In this document: piece by piece, positions 39,946-49,300 of the stretch
Position numbering within the stretch: position 1 is the first letter of the stretch
Layout of the letters: each line of letters begins with the position of its first letter
Source of the DNA: Candidatus Obscuribacterales bacterium
Lineage (GTDB): Bacteria; Cyanobacteriota; Vampirovibrionia; Obscuribacterales; Obscuribacteraceae
Length of the DNA: 64,000 bases
Direction: 5' to 3'
Assembly: GCA_020050835.1 (NCBI GenBank)
Contig: JAGVKB010000039.1
Location: 62,001-126,000 of the forward strand
Notes under the pieces: model-generated
Told to the model about the DNA's origin: nothing
The model's input: only the letters and a program-made list of their open reading frames with translations
The model's database searches: none
Translations under genes and position numbers: made by a program

Positions 39946-39968
39946 AGGGCGGCTGCCAGAGCCGCCCT
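39946..39968. terminator. perfect 9-bp hairpin after the epimerase gene
   Basis: AGGGCGGCT (39946-39954), loop GCCAG, AGCCGCCCT (39960-39968): nine perfect pairs starting 31 bases after the epimerase stop, in the 221-bp gap between two converging genes. No T-run follows, so it may act as a two-way block or 3' stabiliser. The rest of the gap shows nothing I can support. Confidence 0.55.
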
Positions 39969-40136
39969 GCAGAAAATCGTCATATGCAGCTTGACGAACA
40001 AGAGGAAATCTACGAGCAGACATCGCCATCGTCTGTCGAGTGTTCTGCTTTGACTGAACAAACGGTGTCATAAAATATCGCAGCGAAGCGACACTAATGG
40101 TGGTGGCGAACTTGGACTCTGGCTTCGAAGCTGATT

Positions 40137-40790
40137 TTACTTCGCTCTCAACGCATGAACGAGATCTTTCCATGGCTGCTCGATCTTCTTTGTGTCCTCG
40201 AAGATGCCCAGTGCTTCTTTCCCGATCTCGATGTTTTGATACTTCGGACCGGCAGTAAGTGTTTTCAGGCTGTCGAGACGCTTCTGAATATCGGCAATCA
40301 GATCATCCAAGCTCTTGAGTGATGAAGTTGCAGCCGTCTGATCGGATGGCACCACAAGTGCTGCTTTATCCTGCTGAATTAGCGCGACCAGCTTCTCGAC
40401 TTCGGCCATTGTGAGATCCAACCATTTCTTGCGCGGAGGCAGTGCATCTCCCAGCACGATCATCTCTTCCATCGTTCCAGGGTGCGGATCGCTCTTTTCT
40501 GGAATCGGCTGTATCAGCTGCGGTTGTCCGACTACCACCATGTCTCGCTGCTCGACTTCGCTGATCAGATCGAGTGCGGCGCGATGCAAGCGTCTTAGCT
40601 CGTCACGCATATCCTTGAGCGCAATATCCGTGCCGGAAGCTGTTGGCGCAGCGCTTGCAGTCGAGGAGGTTTTTGCATCATCCGCCCACGACGCGGCTGG
40701 GCTGGTTAACAACAACCCTAAAGCAAAAACTGCAAGTGAAAGGGCAGAGCTGCCTGTCAGCTTTCGATTCGAATGCTTCATTGTTGTCAT
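40137..40790 (-). CDS. exported helical protein of unknown function
   Basis: A 217-residue protein. AGGAG eight bases before ATG 40790 decides the start. It has a signal peptide (LTGSSALSLAVFALGLLLTSPAASWADD) and an Ala/Ser/Thr-rich spacer. A mainly helical mature domain follows (MRDELRRLHRAALDLISEVEQRD, LDDLIADIQKRLDSLKTL). No family recognised. It starts 20 bases after the SUFU-domain gene and is the last member of the lepA array. Its export contrasts with its two cytoplasmic neighbours. Confidence 0.7.
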   Translation of the reverse strand: MTTMKHSNRKLTGSSALSLAVFALGLLLTSPAASWADDAKTSSTASAAPTASGTDIALKDMRDELRRLHRAALDLISEVEQRDMVVVGQPQLIQPIPEKSDPHPGTMEEMIVLGDALPPRKKWLDLTMAEVEKLVALIQQDKAALVVPSDQTAATSSLKSLDDLIADIQKRLDSLKTLTAGPKYQNIEIGKEALGIFEDTKKIEQPWKDLVHALRAK

Positions 40791-40809
40791 CTGTCAATCT
40801 CCTGCAAGT

Positions 40810-41541
40810 TTACTGAGCCTGCCGAAAGTTCTGTGCGTAGTTTACGACGGACTGGGTGATGTTTGATATATCCTCGCGACCAAGAACCGAAGTTCGTTTG
40901 TTATCGGTTAGTTGTCCAATACCAACTTGGCGCAGGACTTCCTGAATGCACCATGCACCGTACTCTTCAATCGATTCGGCGAAGTTGCATTCGTCTTCGG
41001 TAATGCCGATTGCAACAAACATTCCGAATCCGCCAGACGGCAATTGATACCAGGCATCGCTGGCTTCGTCCGCATACCAGATGAAAAAGCTGTTGAGAGC
41101 GGAGGGGTTAGGGTAGGAGATCGGTGCATTGAGCCGAACAATCGCCCCCGGAGAAAGCGTGCCGATTGAATTGAAGACGTGAAACGCCATGCTTTTCAAG
41201 ACCTGTTCCGTCCAATCCGCCTGGTTCGGAGTTTTGATCATCAATTCACAGCCAAAACCGGATACCTCCTGAGTTGAGTCTTGAAACCAGGGATTGCTCA
41301 ATCCGGAAGTAAGGTAGGTCCAATGATGTCGAAGCGGATCCGGCCCATAAGTCAAAAGGGCAAGCGCTCGATCGTTGTTGGCTGGATCGCCGGTGTCTGC
41401 TGCAGACCCGCGCAACAATCGACTGTCGGCTGGTGGCTTATAGTCAGCTGGCCAAACCGATGTGTAGTCGCCAAGAAGCTCTCGAAATAGGTTATTTCGT
41501 GCTTCCCAGGCAGCTTGCATAAGCTTTTGCTCATCAGTCAT
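40810..41541 (-). CDS. suppressor-of-fused (SUFU) domain protein
   Basis: A 243-residue cytoplasmic protein that resembles the SUFU domain, first known from the animal Hedgehog pathway and widespread in bacteria. Family-like segments are GPDPLRHHWTYLTSGLSNP, SGFGCELMIKTP and GAIVRLNAPI. The frame is open 48 codons further upstream, but that would run into lepA; ATG 41541, eight bases after the lepA stop, is the sensible start, though GAGG is rather far from it. Bacterial SUFU proteins often serve as immunity proteins to toxins; no toxin gene is visible here, and the tight spacing with lepA is the only clue to function. Confidence 0.7.
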   Translation of the reverse strand: MTDEQKLMQAAWEARNNLFRELLGDYTSVWPADYKPPADSRLLRGSAADTGDPANNDRALALLTYGPDPLRHHWTYLTSGLSNPWFQDSTQEVSGFGCELMIKTPNQADWTEQVLKSMAFHVFNSIGTLSPGAIVRLNAPISYPNPSALNSFFIWYADEASDAWYQLPSGGFGMFVAIGITEDECNFAESIEEYGAWCIQEVLRQVGIGQLTDNKRTSVLGREDISNITQSVVNYAQNFRQAQ

Positions 41542-41549
41542 GACCAAGG

Positions 41550-43352
41550 CTATTCCTCTAATTTCAAAAGGGCCATGAAGGCCTCTTGAGGAATCTCCAC
41601 CGTACCGACGGATTTCATACGCTTTTTGCCTTCTTTCTGCTTCTCGAGAAGCTTTCTCTTTCGGCTGATGTCTCCGCCGTAGCACTTGGCAAGAACGTTC
41701 TTGCGTTGGGCGGAGATATTCTCTCTGGCAACTATCTTTCCGCCAATTGCGGCTTGAATCGGGACTTCGAACATCTGCCTGGGAATAAGCTTCTTCAGCT
41801 TTTCGGCTAGGTGTCTGCCGTAATGCGCTGCCTTCTCGTAGTGGACGATCGCCGACAGCGCATCGACTGGCTTGCCGCCAATGAGGATATCGAGCTTCAC
41901 GAGGCGAGATTCCCGGTACTCTTTGAAGTGATAGTCGAGGCTTGCATAACCGCGGGAGCGCGATTTGAGCTGGTCGAAGAAATCAGTGATGATCTCCGCA
42001 AGCGGAAGTTCGTAATGAAGCATCGCCCGCCGCGGGTCCAGATATTTCATGTCGAGGAAGATTCCGCGCCGTCCCTGGCAGAGCTCCATCAGCGGTCCGA
42101 CAAATTCGTTGGGGACCATGATGCTGGCCAGAACATATGGTTCTTCAATCATCTCGCGGTAATTTGGCTCCGGCAAGAGCGCTGGATTGTCGACCATAAT
42201 CACCGAGCCATCAGTTTTGGTTACCCGGTAAATTACAGAAGGCGCTGTCGTGATCAGCGTGAGCGAATATTCCCTTTCCAGGCGCTCTTGAATGATCTCC
42301 ATATGGAGCAAACCGAGGAATCCGCAGCGGAAGCCAAATCCAAGCGCCTCGGAGGTTTCCGGCTCGAAAAAGAGCGACGAATCATTCAGTTTTAGTTTGT
42401 CGAGCGCCTCACGCAGGTCCGGATATTGATCGTTGTCGACCGGATAAATGCCGGCAAATACCATCGGCTTAGCTGGTCTGTAGCCCGGCAGAGCCTCGGC
42501 CGCCGGTCTCTCCGCGCCGGTAATCGTGTCGCCGACGAGCGTGGCTACGTCCTTGATCGAGGCTGCCAGGTAGCCCACCTCGCCTGGACCCAGCCGCTCG
42601 ACTTTCACTTGCTGGGGGCGCAGAATACCGAGCTCGGTGACTTCGAAAGTCTTATCGTTGGCCATAAAGCGGATCTTATCGCCCACGGCGAGCTGGCCGT
42701 CTTTGATCCGGAAGTAGACGATGATGCCGCGGTAGCTCTCGAAGTAGCTGTCGAAAACCAGCGCGCGCAGCGGCTGACTGGCTGTGTCGGGAGGCGGCGG
42801 AATCAGCTCAACGATCGATTCGAGTACTTCTACTATTCCGATGTTGTTCTTGGCTGATGCCAAAACTGCCAGGCTTGAATCCAGTCCGATTACTTCTTCG
42901 ATTTCGTGCTTGATCCTGTCCGGGTCGGCGCTGGGAAGATCGATTTTATTTATGACAGGAACAATCTCCAGGTTGTTCTCGACTGCCAGGTGGACATTTG
43001 CTAGCGTCTGAGCTTCTACTCCCTGGGTCGCGTCGATCACCAACAGCGCGCCTTCGCAAGCAGCCAAGCTCCGCGAGACCTCATAGCCGAAGTCGACGTG
43101 TCCAGGCGTATCGATCAAGTTGAGGACGTAGTTTTGTCCGTCCTGCGCTCGGTAGTCCATCCTGGCCGGCTGGGCCTTAATCGTAATGCCACGTTCACGC
43201 TCAAGATCCATTGTGTCGAGGACCTGCGCCTGCATCTCCCGCTTGGAAATTGTCGCGGTTACTTCCAGCAAACGGTCGGCCAACGTCGACTTGCCGTGGT
43301 CGATGTGGGCAATTATGGAGAAATTACGGATGAACTTGGGATCTGTGCTCAC
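41550..43352 (-). CDS. lepA: elongation factor 4 (LepA)
   Basis: Ribosome-associated GTPase that back-translocates or remodels stalled or mistranslocated ribosomes and aids ribosome assembly. G1 [13 protein letters not shown], switch [14 protein letters not shown] and G4 NKIDLPSAD are intact. The LepA-specific C-terminal domain is present ([54 protein letters not shown]). At 600 residues it is full length. The start is GTG 43352 with no strong ribosome site. It heads a three-gene minus-strand array with the SUFU-domain and exported-protein genes and is divergent from the methyltransferase/MTHFR gene. Confidence 0.97.
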   Translation of the reverse strand: MSTDPKFIRNFSIIAHIDHGKSTLADRLLEVTATISKREMQAQVLDTMDLERERGITIKAQPARMDYRAQDGQNYVLNLIDTPGHVDFGYEVSRSLAACEGALLVIDATQGVEAQTLANVHLAVENNLEIVPVINKIDLPSADPDRIKHEIEEVIGLDSSLAVLASAKNNIGIVEVLESIVELIPPPPDTASQPLRALVFDSYFESYRGIIVYFRIKDGQLAVGDKIRFMANDKTFEVTELGILRPQQVKVERLGPGEVGYLAASIKDVATLVGDTITGAERPAAEALPGYRPAKPMVFAGIYPVDNDQYPDLREALDKLKLNDSSLFFEPETSEALGFGFRCGFLGLLHMEIIQERLEREYSLTLITTAPSVIYRVTKTDGSVIMVDNPALLPEPNYREMIEEPYVLASIMVPNEFVGPLMELCQGRRGIFLDMKYLDPRRAMLHYELPLAEIITDFFDQLKSRSRGYASLDYHFKEYRESRLVKLDILIGGKPVDALSAIVHYEKAAHYGRHLAEKLKKLIPRQMFEVPIQAAIGGKIVARENISAQRKNVLAKCYGGDISRKRKLLEKQKEGKKRMKSVGTVEIPQEAFMALLKLEE

Positions 43353-43458
43353 GCTGTTGTAAATTCGATCTTATGTAAACTGGCCGACGACTTTCGATCG
43401 CCGCCAAACCCATCCCGGTATATTATCAGGACCGGTCAAGACCATTCCAGGCATTGTT

Positions 43459-45423
43459 ATGAACAACCCCTTTTTGGAAGCGCTAAAACAAAGGCCGCTC
43501 CTCTGCGACGGTGCAATGGGAACGCTGCTTTACGAGCGTGGAGCCTCGAGCGAAGCGCCGTTCGAGCAGCTTAATTTGACGCGCAAAGAGCTTGTGCAAC
43601 AAGTTCACATTGACTACATAAACGCCGGCGCGGACATTATCGAGACTAATTCGTTTTCGGGCAATCGCTTTCGGCTCGCGCCGAGCGGTTTGCACGGAGA
43701 AGTATGGAATATTAATGTCTGGGCTGCCAAAGTGGCCAGAAATGCTCGTGAAATTGCCGGACAATCGGTTTTTGTTGCTGGTTCGGTCGGTCCGACCGGA
43801 AAGTTGTTGGCTCCGATCGGCGATGTGACGGCATCGGAGATGGATGCGGCATTTCGCGAACAGATGGAGGGACTGCTGGCCGGTGGCGTCGATCTGTTCA
43901 TGATCGAAACGATGTCTTCGCTCGAGGAAGCGTTGATAGCAATTCGGGCCGCGCGGAAGCTTTCGAAACTGCCGGTGGTGGCACAATTGAGCTTCTCGGT
44001 TGAAGGGCAGTCAATGATGGGGGTTACCCCGGAAGATGCTGCGCGTCTGCTGGACGAGCTTGGTCCGGATATGCCTGAAGTAATTGGTATCAATTGTGGT
44101 GCCGGCCCCGGTCCGGTGCTTGATTGCTTCAATCGCATGGTATCGGCGCTTAGAGGTCGCGGTGTTGAAACGGAAAAGCTTTTCTTCTCCTGCCTGCCGA
44201 ATGCGGGAATGCCGACTCGGGTGGCCGGACGCTTCATGTATATGAGCCGTCCGGATTATTGTTCGTCGTTCGTAGAGCCTTTCATTGACGCTGGTGCTCG
44301 CTTGATCGGTGGCTGTTGCGGAACGACTCCGGACCACATTCGCTCCATGCGTGAAGGGCTGGACAGATACATCGCCACTCATGGTGGACTGGTCAAAGAT
44401 ACGCAAAAGAAAAAGCAGTTGGATGCTAAGGTCGGCGCGAAAGCACCTAGTCACACAATAGTGGAAAGCGAGCCGGCCGAAGCCGGGAAAGAACCTCATG
44501 ATGGGCAGGCTTTGTTTGGCGTTGCTGCGAAGCTGAGCCCGGCCGGCAAGGGTGATTTCTTCGTCAGCGTTGAGCTCGATCCGCCCAAAGGTACCATCGC
44601 CAGAAAGATCCTCGCGGCAGCAGAGCAATTGAGGCAAGTGGGCGCCGACGCCATCAATGTCGGCGATAGCCCGATGGCCAGGGTAAGGATGTCTTCGCTT
44701 GCCACCTGCCACTTGATCAGACAGAAGACCGAGATCGACACGATCATTCATTTCACGACCAGAGATCGCAATCTAATGGGCATTCAGGCCGATCTGCTCG
44801 GGTGCCAGGCGTTGGGTATCACAAATATCTTAGCGTTGACCGGCGATCCGCCTAGCGTTGGTACATATGCCCATGCGACTGCTGTCTATGATGTGGATTC
44901 GATTGGGTTGATCAAGATCATCAACCAGTTGAATCGAGGAGTTGATATCGCCGGCAACTCGATCGGCTCACCGACCAAGTTGTCTATCGCTTGCGCGCTC
45001 AATCCGACCCATGAGAATCAAGCTCTCGAGCTGGAGCGGTTTCGGAAGAAAATCGAGGCCGGGGCCCATTACGTGATGACTCAGCCGATTTATCAGGTTA
45101 CCGACCTAACAAACTTCCTGGACCAATTTGGCGAATGTCCGGTTCCAATCTTAGTTGGGATAATGCCGCTCCATAGCTTCAAGCATGCCGAGTATCTTCA
45201 TAACGAAGTGCCTGGAATTACAATTCCGGCGCCGGTTCGAAAGGCGATGGAGCTGGCCGGTGAAGACGGCACGAGCGTTGGCTTGGAGCTAGCCGAGGAG
45301 TTGCTCGAACAGGTTCGAAAGATTGCCTCGGGAGTTTACCTGGTTCCGTCCTTCGGTCGATATGATGATATGTGCACGCTCGTTCAGCGGATCAAGAGCA
45401 GGGTCAAGACAGTATCGAAGTAA
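43459..45423 (+). CDS. bifunctional homocysteine S-methyltransferase/methylenetetrahydrofolate reductase
   Basis: Two-domain enzyme of the YitJ type. Residues ~1-310 are the zinc-dependent methyltransferase barrel (LLCDGAMGTLLYERG, IIETNSFSGNR, INCGAG and the paired-Cys GGCCGTTPDHI), which moves a methyl group to homocysteine. After a linker, residues ~365-650 are the FAD-binding MTHFR barrel (VSVELDPPKGT, GADAINVGDSP, ILALTGDPPSVGTY, VMTQPIYQVTD), which makes 5-methyl-THF. MetH lies at the right edge of the window, so two ways to methylate homocysteine appear to be present. Divergent from lepA with a 106-bp gap in which I see no riboswitch. Confidence 0.92.
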   Translation: MNNPFLEALKQRPLLCDGAMGTLLYERGASSEAPFEQLNLTRKELVQQVHIDYINAGADIIETNSFSGNRFRLAPSGLHGEVWNINVWAAKVARNAREIAGQSVFVAGSVGPTGKLLAPIGDVTASEMDAAFREQMEGLLAGGVDLFMIETMSSLEEALIAIRAARKLSKLPVVAQLSFSVEGQSMMGVTPEDAARLLDELGPDMPEVIGINCGAGPGPVLDCFNRMVSALRGRGVETEKLFFSCLPNAGMPTRVAGRFMYMSRPDYCSSFVEPFIDAGARLIGGCCGTTPDHIRSMREGLDRYIATHGGLVKDTQKKKQLDAKVGAKAPSHTIVESEPAEAGKEPHDGQALFGVAAKLSPAGKGDFFVSVELDPPKGTIARKILAAAEQLRQVGADAINVGDSPMARVRMSSLATCHLIRQKTEIDTIIHFTTRDRNLMGIQADLLGCQALGITNILALTGDPPSVGTYAHATAVYDVDSIGLIKIINQLNRGVDIAGNSIGSPTKLSIACALNPTHENQALELERFRKKIEAGAHYVMTQPIYQVTDLTNFLDQFGECPVPILVGIMPLHSFKHAEYLHNEVPGITIPAPVRKAMELAGEDGTSVGLELAEELLEQVRKIASGVYLVPSFGRYDDMCTLVQRIKSRVKTVSK

Positions 45424-45447
45424 AGCAGAGGGTTCTCGGAGTCGCTG

Positions 45448-46251
45448 TCACTTGATCGAAATCGACGAATCAAGTCCCCAGCTTCTCAAAATCTCCTTCT
45501 CTTCTTCCGCCGACTTTGCTTTCTTGAACTTAGCATTGGAGCGTCCTTTGACGTGCTTTTCGCAGTCGGCCCAGGTCGAATGGCGGGTTACTATCCCTGC
45601 GAGGTAGCTCAAGTAGGTGGTCGGCCCGGATGAAGATCTTGCAGCACCGCCAGATGGCTTACCGCCACCGGCGGTGCTGGTTGATTTCTTTTGATCGGGC
45701 ACAGGTTGCGCTTCCGGCAATTCGTCCAAGTCTACGAAATAGGCGTCTCGTGGACCGGCATAGAGCTTCTCCGGCTTCTTGGTGGCGAACGAGACGGCTA
45801 TGCAATCGCAACGCTCATTGCCAGGATTGCCGGTGTGCCCACGCACATACTTCCAATCAATCGTTGACGGCTTAAGTCGAGTCACTTGCCGCAAGAGCTC
45901 TTCCCAGAGCTCGCGGTTGGCGACATCCTTGCCCTCGTTATTTTTCCAGCCTTTGGATCGCCAGCCCCAGATCCATTGTGTGATGCCACGAATCACATAT
46001 GTCGAGTCAGTGTACAGATTAATCTTCAAGGGATAAGCAGGCTCCAAAATAGCTAAGGCGTGGATAGTTGCAGAAAGCTCCATCCGATTGTTGGTGGTGT
46101 CGGCAACTCCGCCGCCCAATTCTCGGACCGTGCCGTCCGGCAGGGCAACAATGCTGGCCCAGCCTCCGGGCCCAGGATTGCCGGTGCAGGCGCCGTCGGT
46201 AAAAATCAAGACCGACGAGGTGGATTCAGCATCGCTTCTTAGATCTGACAC
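45448..46251 (-). CDS. rnhA: ribonuclease HI with C-terminal viroplasmin-like domain
   Basis: Cuts the RNA strand of RNA-DNA hybrids, removing primers and R-loops. Catalytic residues are Asp19 (FTDGACTGNPGPGGW), Glu58 (NNRMELSA), Asp82 (LYTDSTYVIRG) and the late HTGNPGNERCD. After a Ser/Gly-rich linker (~185-215), a second small domain follows (YLAGIVTRHSTWADCEKHVKGRSNAKFKKAKS), resembling the viroplasmin/Caulimo-VI nucleic-acid-binding domain, which in eukaryotic RNase H1 is at the N terminus. It is at the C terminus here. GTG 46251 has GAGG eight bases upstream. It converges with the methyltransferase/MTHFR gene, 24 bp apart. Confidence 0.92.
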   Translation of the reverse strand: MSDLRSDAESTSSVLIFTDGACTGNPGPGGWASIVALPDGTVRELGGGVADTTNNRMELSATIHALAILEPAYPLKINLYTDSTYVIRGITQWIWGWRSKGWKNNEGKDVANRELWEELLRQVTRLKPSTIDWKYVRGHTGNPGNERCDCIAVSFATKKPEKLYAGPRDAYFVDLDELPEAQPVPDQKKSTSTAGGGKPSGGAARSSSGPTTYLSYLAGIVTRHSTWADCEKHVKGRSNAKFKKAKSAEEEKEILRSWGLDSSISIK

Positions 46252-46396
46252 GAGCAGGTCCTCACTAGCTAGAGTGAAATAGAATGCTCATTTTAGACCA
46301 TTTTCATGGTGCCAGCGTTTGAGATATCCAATCGCGCGATGCGTTCGGACATCGGTGTGATCATCTATCGGCGGTCATCTAGCCTTATGGAACCAG

Positions 46397-49300
46397 CTAC
46401 CGGCTCGATGTCGAGTATGGACCATGTGTGGCTGTTGCTTGAGTCAAGCAGGCGGCCATTTTGATCAGCTTTTCGGAAAGCGAGTGGTCGGCCGCTTGCT
46501 TGCTGTGAAACACCTCTGAAAGCAGGTGATTGCACAGGATTAGCGAAACGATCGACACTTCGGCTTGGGCGGCTGCCTCCGCTTTCGAGAGTTGATACAT
46601 ATGGACACGTCTTCTGCCGATCTGGTCCTTGCGCATCTCTTGTGCAATTGGGCTTTCGGTTCCGCTGACAATGAGCTCCTGACCGACGGTCATGGACACC
46701 AGCTTTGGACCGGCGTACACATGCATGGACGAGCCTTTGCTTTCCCACAGGTCATGAACTTTCATTGTGTTGCCGCTCATGCTGATTAAGGCGATAGTGC
46801 CTGGATCGATTGCAACGTGATACTTGCCGCAACGGATTACCGTGTGCTTTGTTGTGGTGACGAGTAAATCACCTTTTGAAAGAGTAAACAGATCGTCAGC
46901 ATCCATGGACACTTGTGAAGAAGAATTGAATTTGACGACTGCACCCTTGCTGGAGAGTTCTCTTAAGGTGGATACAGGCGGCATTGAGTTGGTTGGTGTG
47001 CGATAAGCAATCGGTTGCAGGTGATCGGCCAGGTTGTCGGCTGTCGCCGGTCCCGGTGGCAGTGCCGGAACATTGAGCTGAGATAAGGGGCTTGGTTCGG
47101 TTTTCTCGGTCTTCTCCCCGATCTGCTGACCGCCCATATTCTGCCTGAGCTTCGTCACTTGCCGGCGGACCGGATCCCATTGGTCGGTCATCTTGCAACT
47201 AAACAAGGGCTCAATCTCCCACATTCTCTTGCGATCGAAAGTCTGCTTGCGCACTTGCATCTTGCCGACAGTGATCGTTCCACCGACCGGCTGGCGCTCT
47301 ACACCATCGACGGCGATGAGCTCTTCTTCCCCGATGGAGGCATCGGCGACAACTACTTCTTGACCGGATGTCGCTGAGATAAGCGTTTGCTGGCTGCCGG
47401 TGCCCACCGAGCATTTCGTGTCCTTGCCGGAAAGCGATAGCACTCTAACGACTCCGGATGAGCTTTCGTCGATGATGCTGACGCTGTCTTCCGGAACGGT
47501 TATTTCACCGCGATCGGTTTCCACCGTCAGAGGTCGCCGGTCGGTCACGAGAACCAGTCTGCCTTCCTGCAGCTTCACCCGGTGATCCTTGTGCGCTGCA
47601 AAGATGGTGCCTGTGCGTCCGAAAATCATTGTGTCGTCATCATCGAACATGTATGGCTGGCAGTTGCTGCTGACGAACAGCCAGCTTTGCAGATCTTGAA
47701 TATCCTGACTCATAAAGATTGGAGCCAATAACGTATTCAAGGCATCTGCCACTTCAGCTCTTGCCAGATTATAACCGCGTCCCCTTGTGATGTCGGTCGG
47801 GACAACTTCACTACCTGGCATCGTGCCAGTTGTCGTGATCGTGATCGGCGGTGGCGGCTCGCTGACTGTGATGACTGGCGGCACCGGCGGGCTGGAATGA
47901 ACGATGTCGAGCGGAATAAGCGGCGGACCGATTACATTAAAGGCAGTATTGATAATCTCAATCGGTCCGGCCGGATCGATCGACACGATACCGCCATCGA
48001 TATTGAAGGTGGGAGAATTGGTTGTCGAAATGGAGGCGGTGACGCCCTTGGACGAGCCGTTGGGATATGTGAGCCGGAACTCAACGTACGGGAAGTTAAG
48101 CAGGTTGCCGCCCGGATTTAACTCTGTTTGCAGAATAAGCGGGGTGCCTGTCACATCGACGCCGGGATCCACTACTACGTTATGATCGCCTGGCGGCACT
48201 CTCTGCGATTGTAGTGAGGAGAGCAACTGATTGAAGTCGGCGATCGGTACGCCGGCGTAGATAGCCAATCCGCCGCCGCGATAACTTTGTACTCCCCAGC
48301 CCGGGCCAATCGTAATGATGCCAGCGCCGGTGAAGCGAGCGACACTGTTGATGGTGGTTCCGTTGGAAGCATTGCCAATTTCCACCTCGTGGCCTGCGGT
48401 CATCCAGATGTTGCCGCCTTGCGCAAAGAACGAGCCAATCAAAGTCGGACCGACCACCACTCCACCAACATAGATGTCTTCGGTCGCGGCCAGTCCAATG
48501 TCTCCGCCGAAGGAAAGCATGTTGACATTGCTGTTAACAGTAATGTCGCCATCGCCGGCCGTTACCATGACATTACCCGGGCTGCTGAAGGCCGAGTAGT
48601 TGTAATCAGTCATGCTGAGCGAAGCAGGATTATTGCCGAGCGAGAGCACGCCCGCACTAACACCGATGCCGTTAGTGGCACCCAGGTCGTTAAATAGAAC
48701 AGAATCGTGCTCGCTCGTGATTGTGACGTTTCTGTTTGCGGTCAACTGCAAGCCTAAAGCAAGCGCTAAATTATCCAGAGTTATCCCTTGATGAGCTACA
48801 ACATCAATATCGCGTCCAGCCACGATAGTGGTCAGATTAAGTGACGATGTACCGCTTATCTGCACAGTGTCGCTGAAGCTCGAAATTGCCACATCTCGTC
48901 CGGCTTCTATCGCTACTCCGGTATCCGTAACTGAGCCGCTACCGATTGTAACTGCTTGTCCGCCAATGAGTAACACGTCTTGTCCGGCATTCAGGGAGAC
49001 AGGATCGCTACCCGTCCCGCTTGCAATGGACACCGTTGTAAAGGCGTTTAGCTCGATGTCTGTGCCTGCGGTCAGCATAGCCTCGTCAGTTACATTGATG
49101 TCGGCGCTGAAGGAACTCAAGGTCAGCTTGCCGCTCGTAGCCGTGATCGGGCCATTCGCTGCCAGTCCGGAAGTGCTGGCGTCGACGAAGAAGTCGGTTG
49201 CAGCTGAGCCAGTGATCGGACCGAAGACGTTCTCTTGGAATACCGTCACCGAGCCGTGAAGACTGGTAAGGTCAATGGCGCCGCCATCCAAAGTACCGGT

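Noticed and set aside
43353-43458. SAM or cobalamin riboswitch before the homocysteine methyltransferase/MTHFR gene
   Set aside because: The gap is only 106 bp and shows no conserved riboswitch core or strong pairing.
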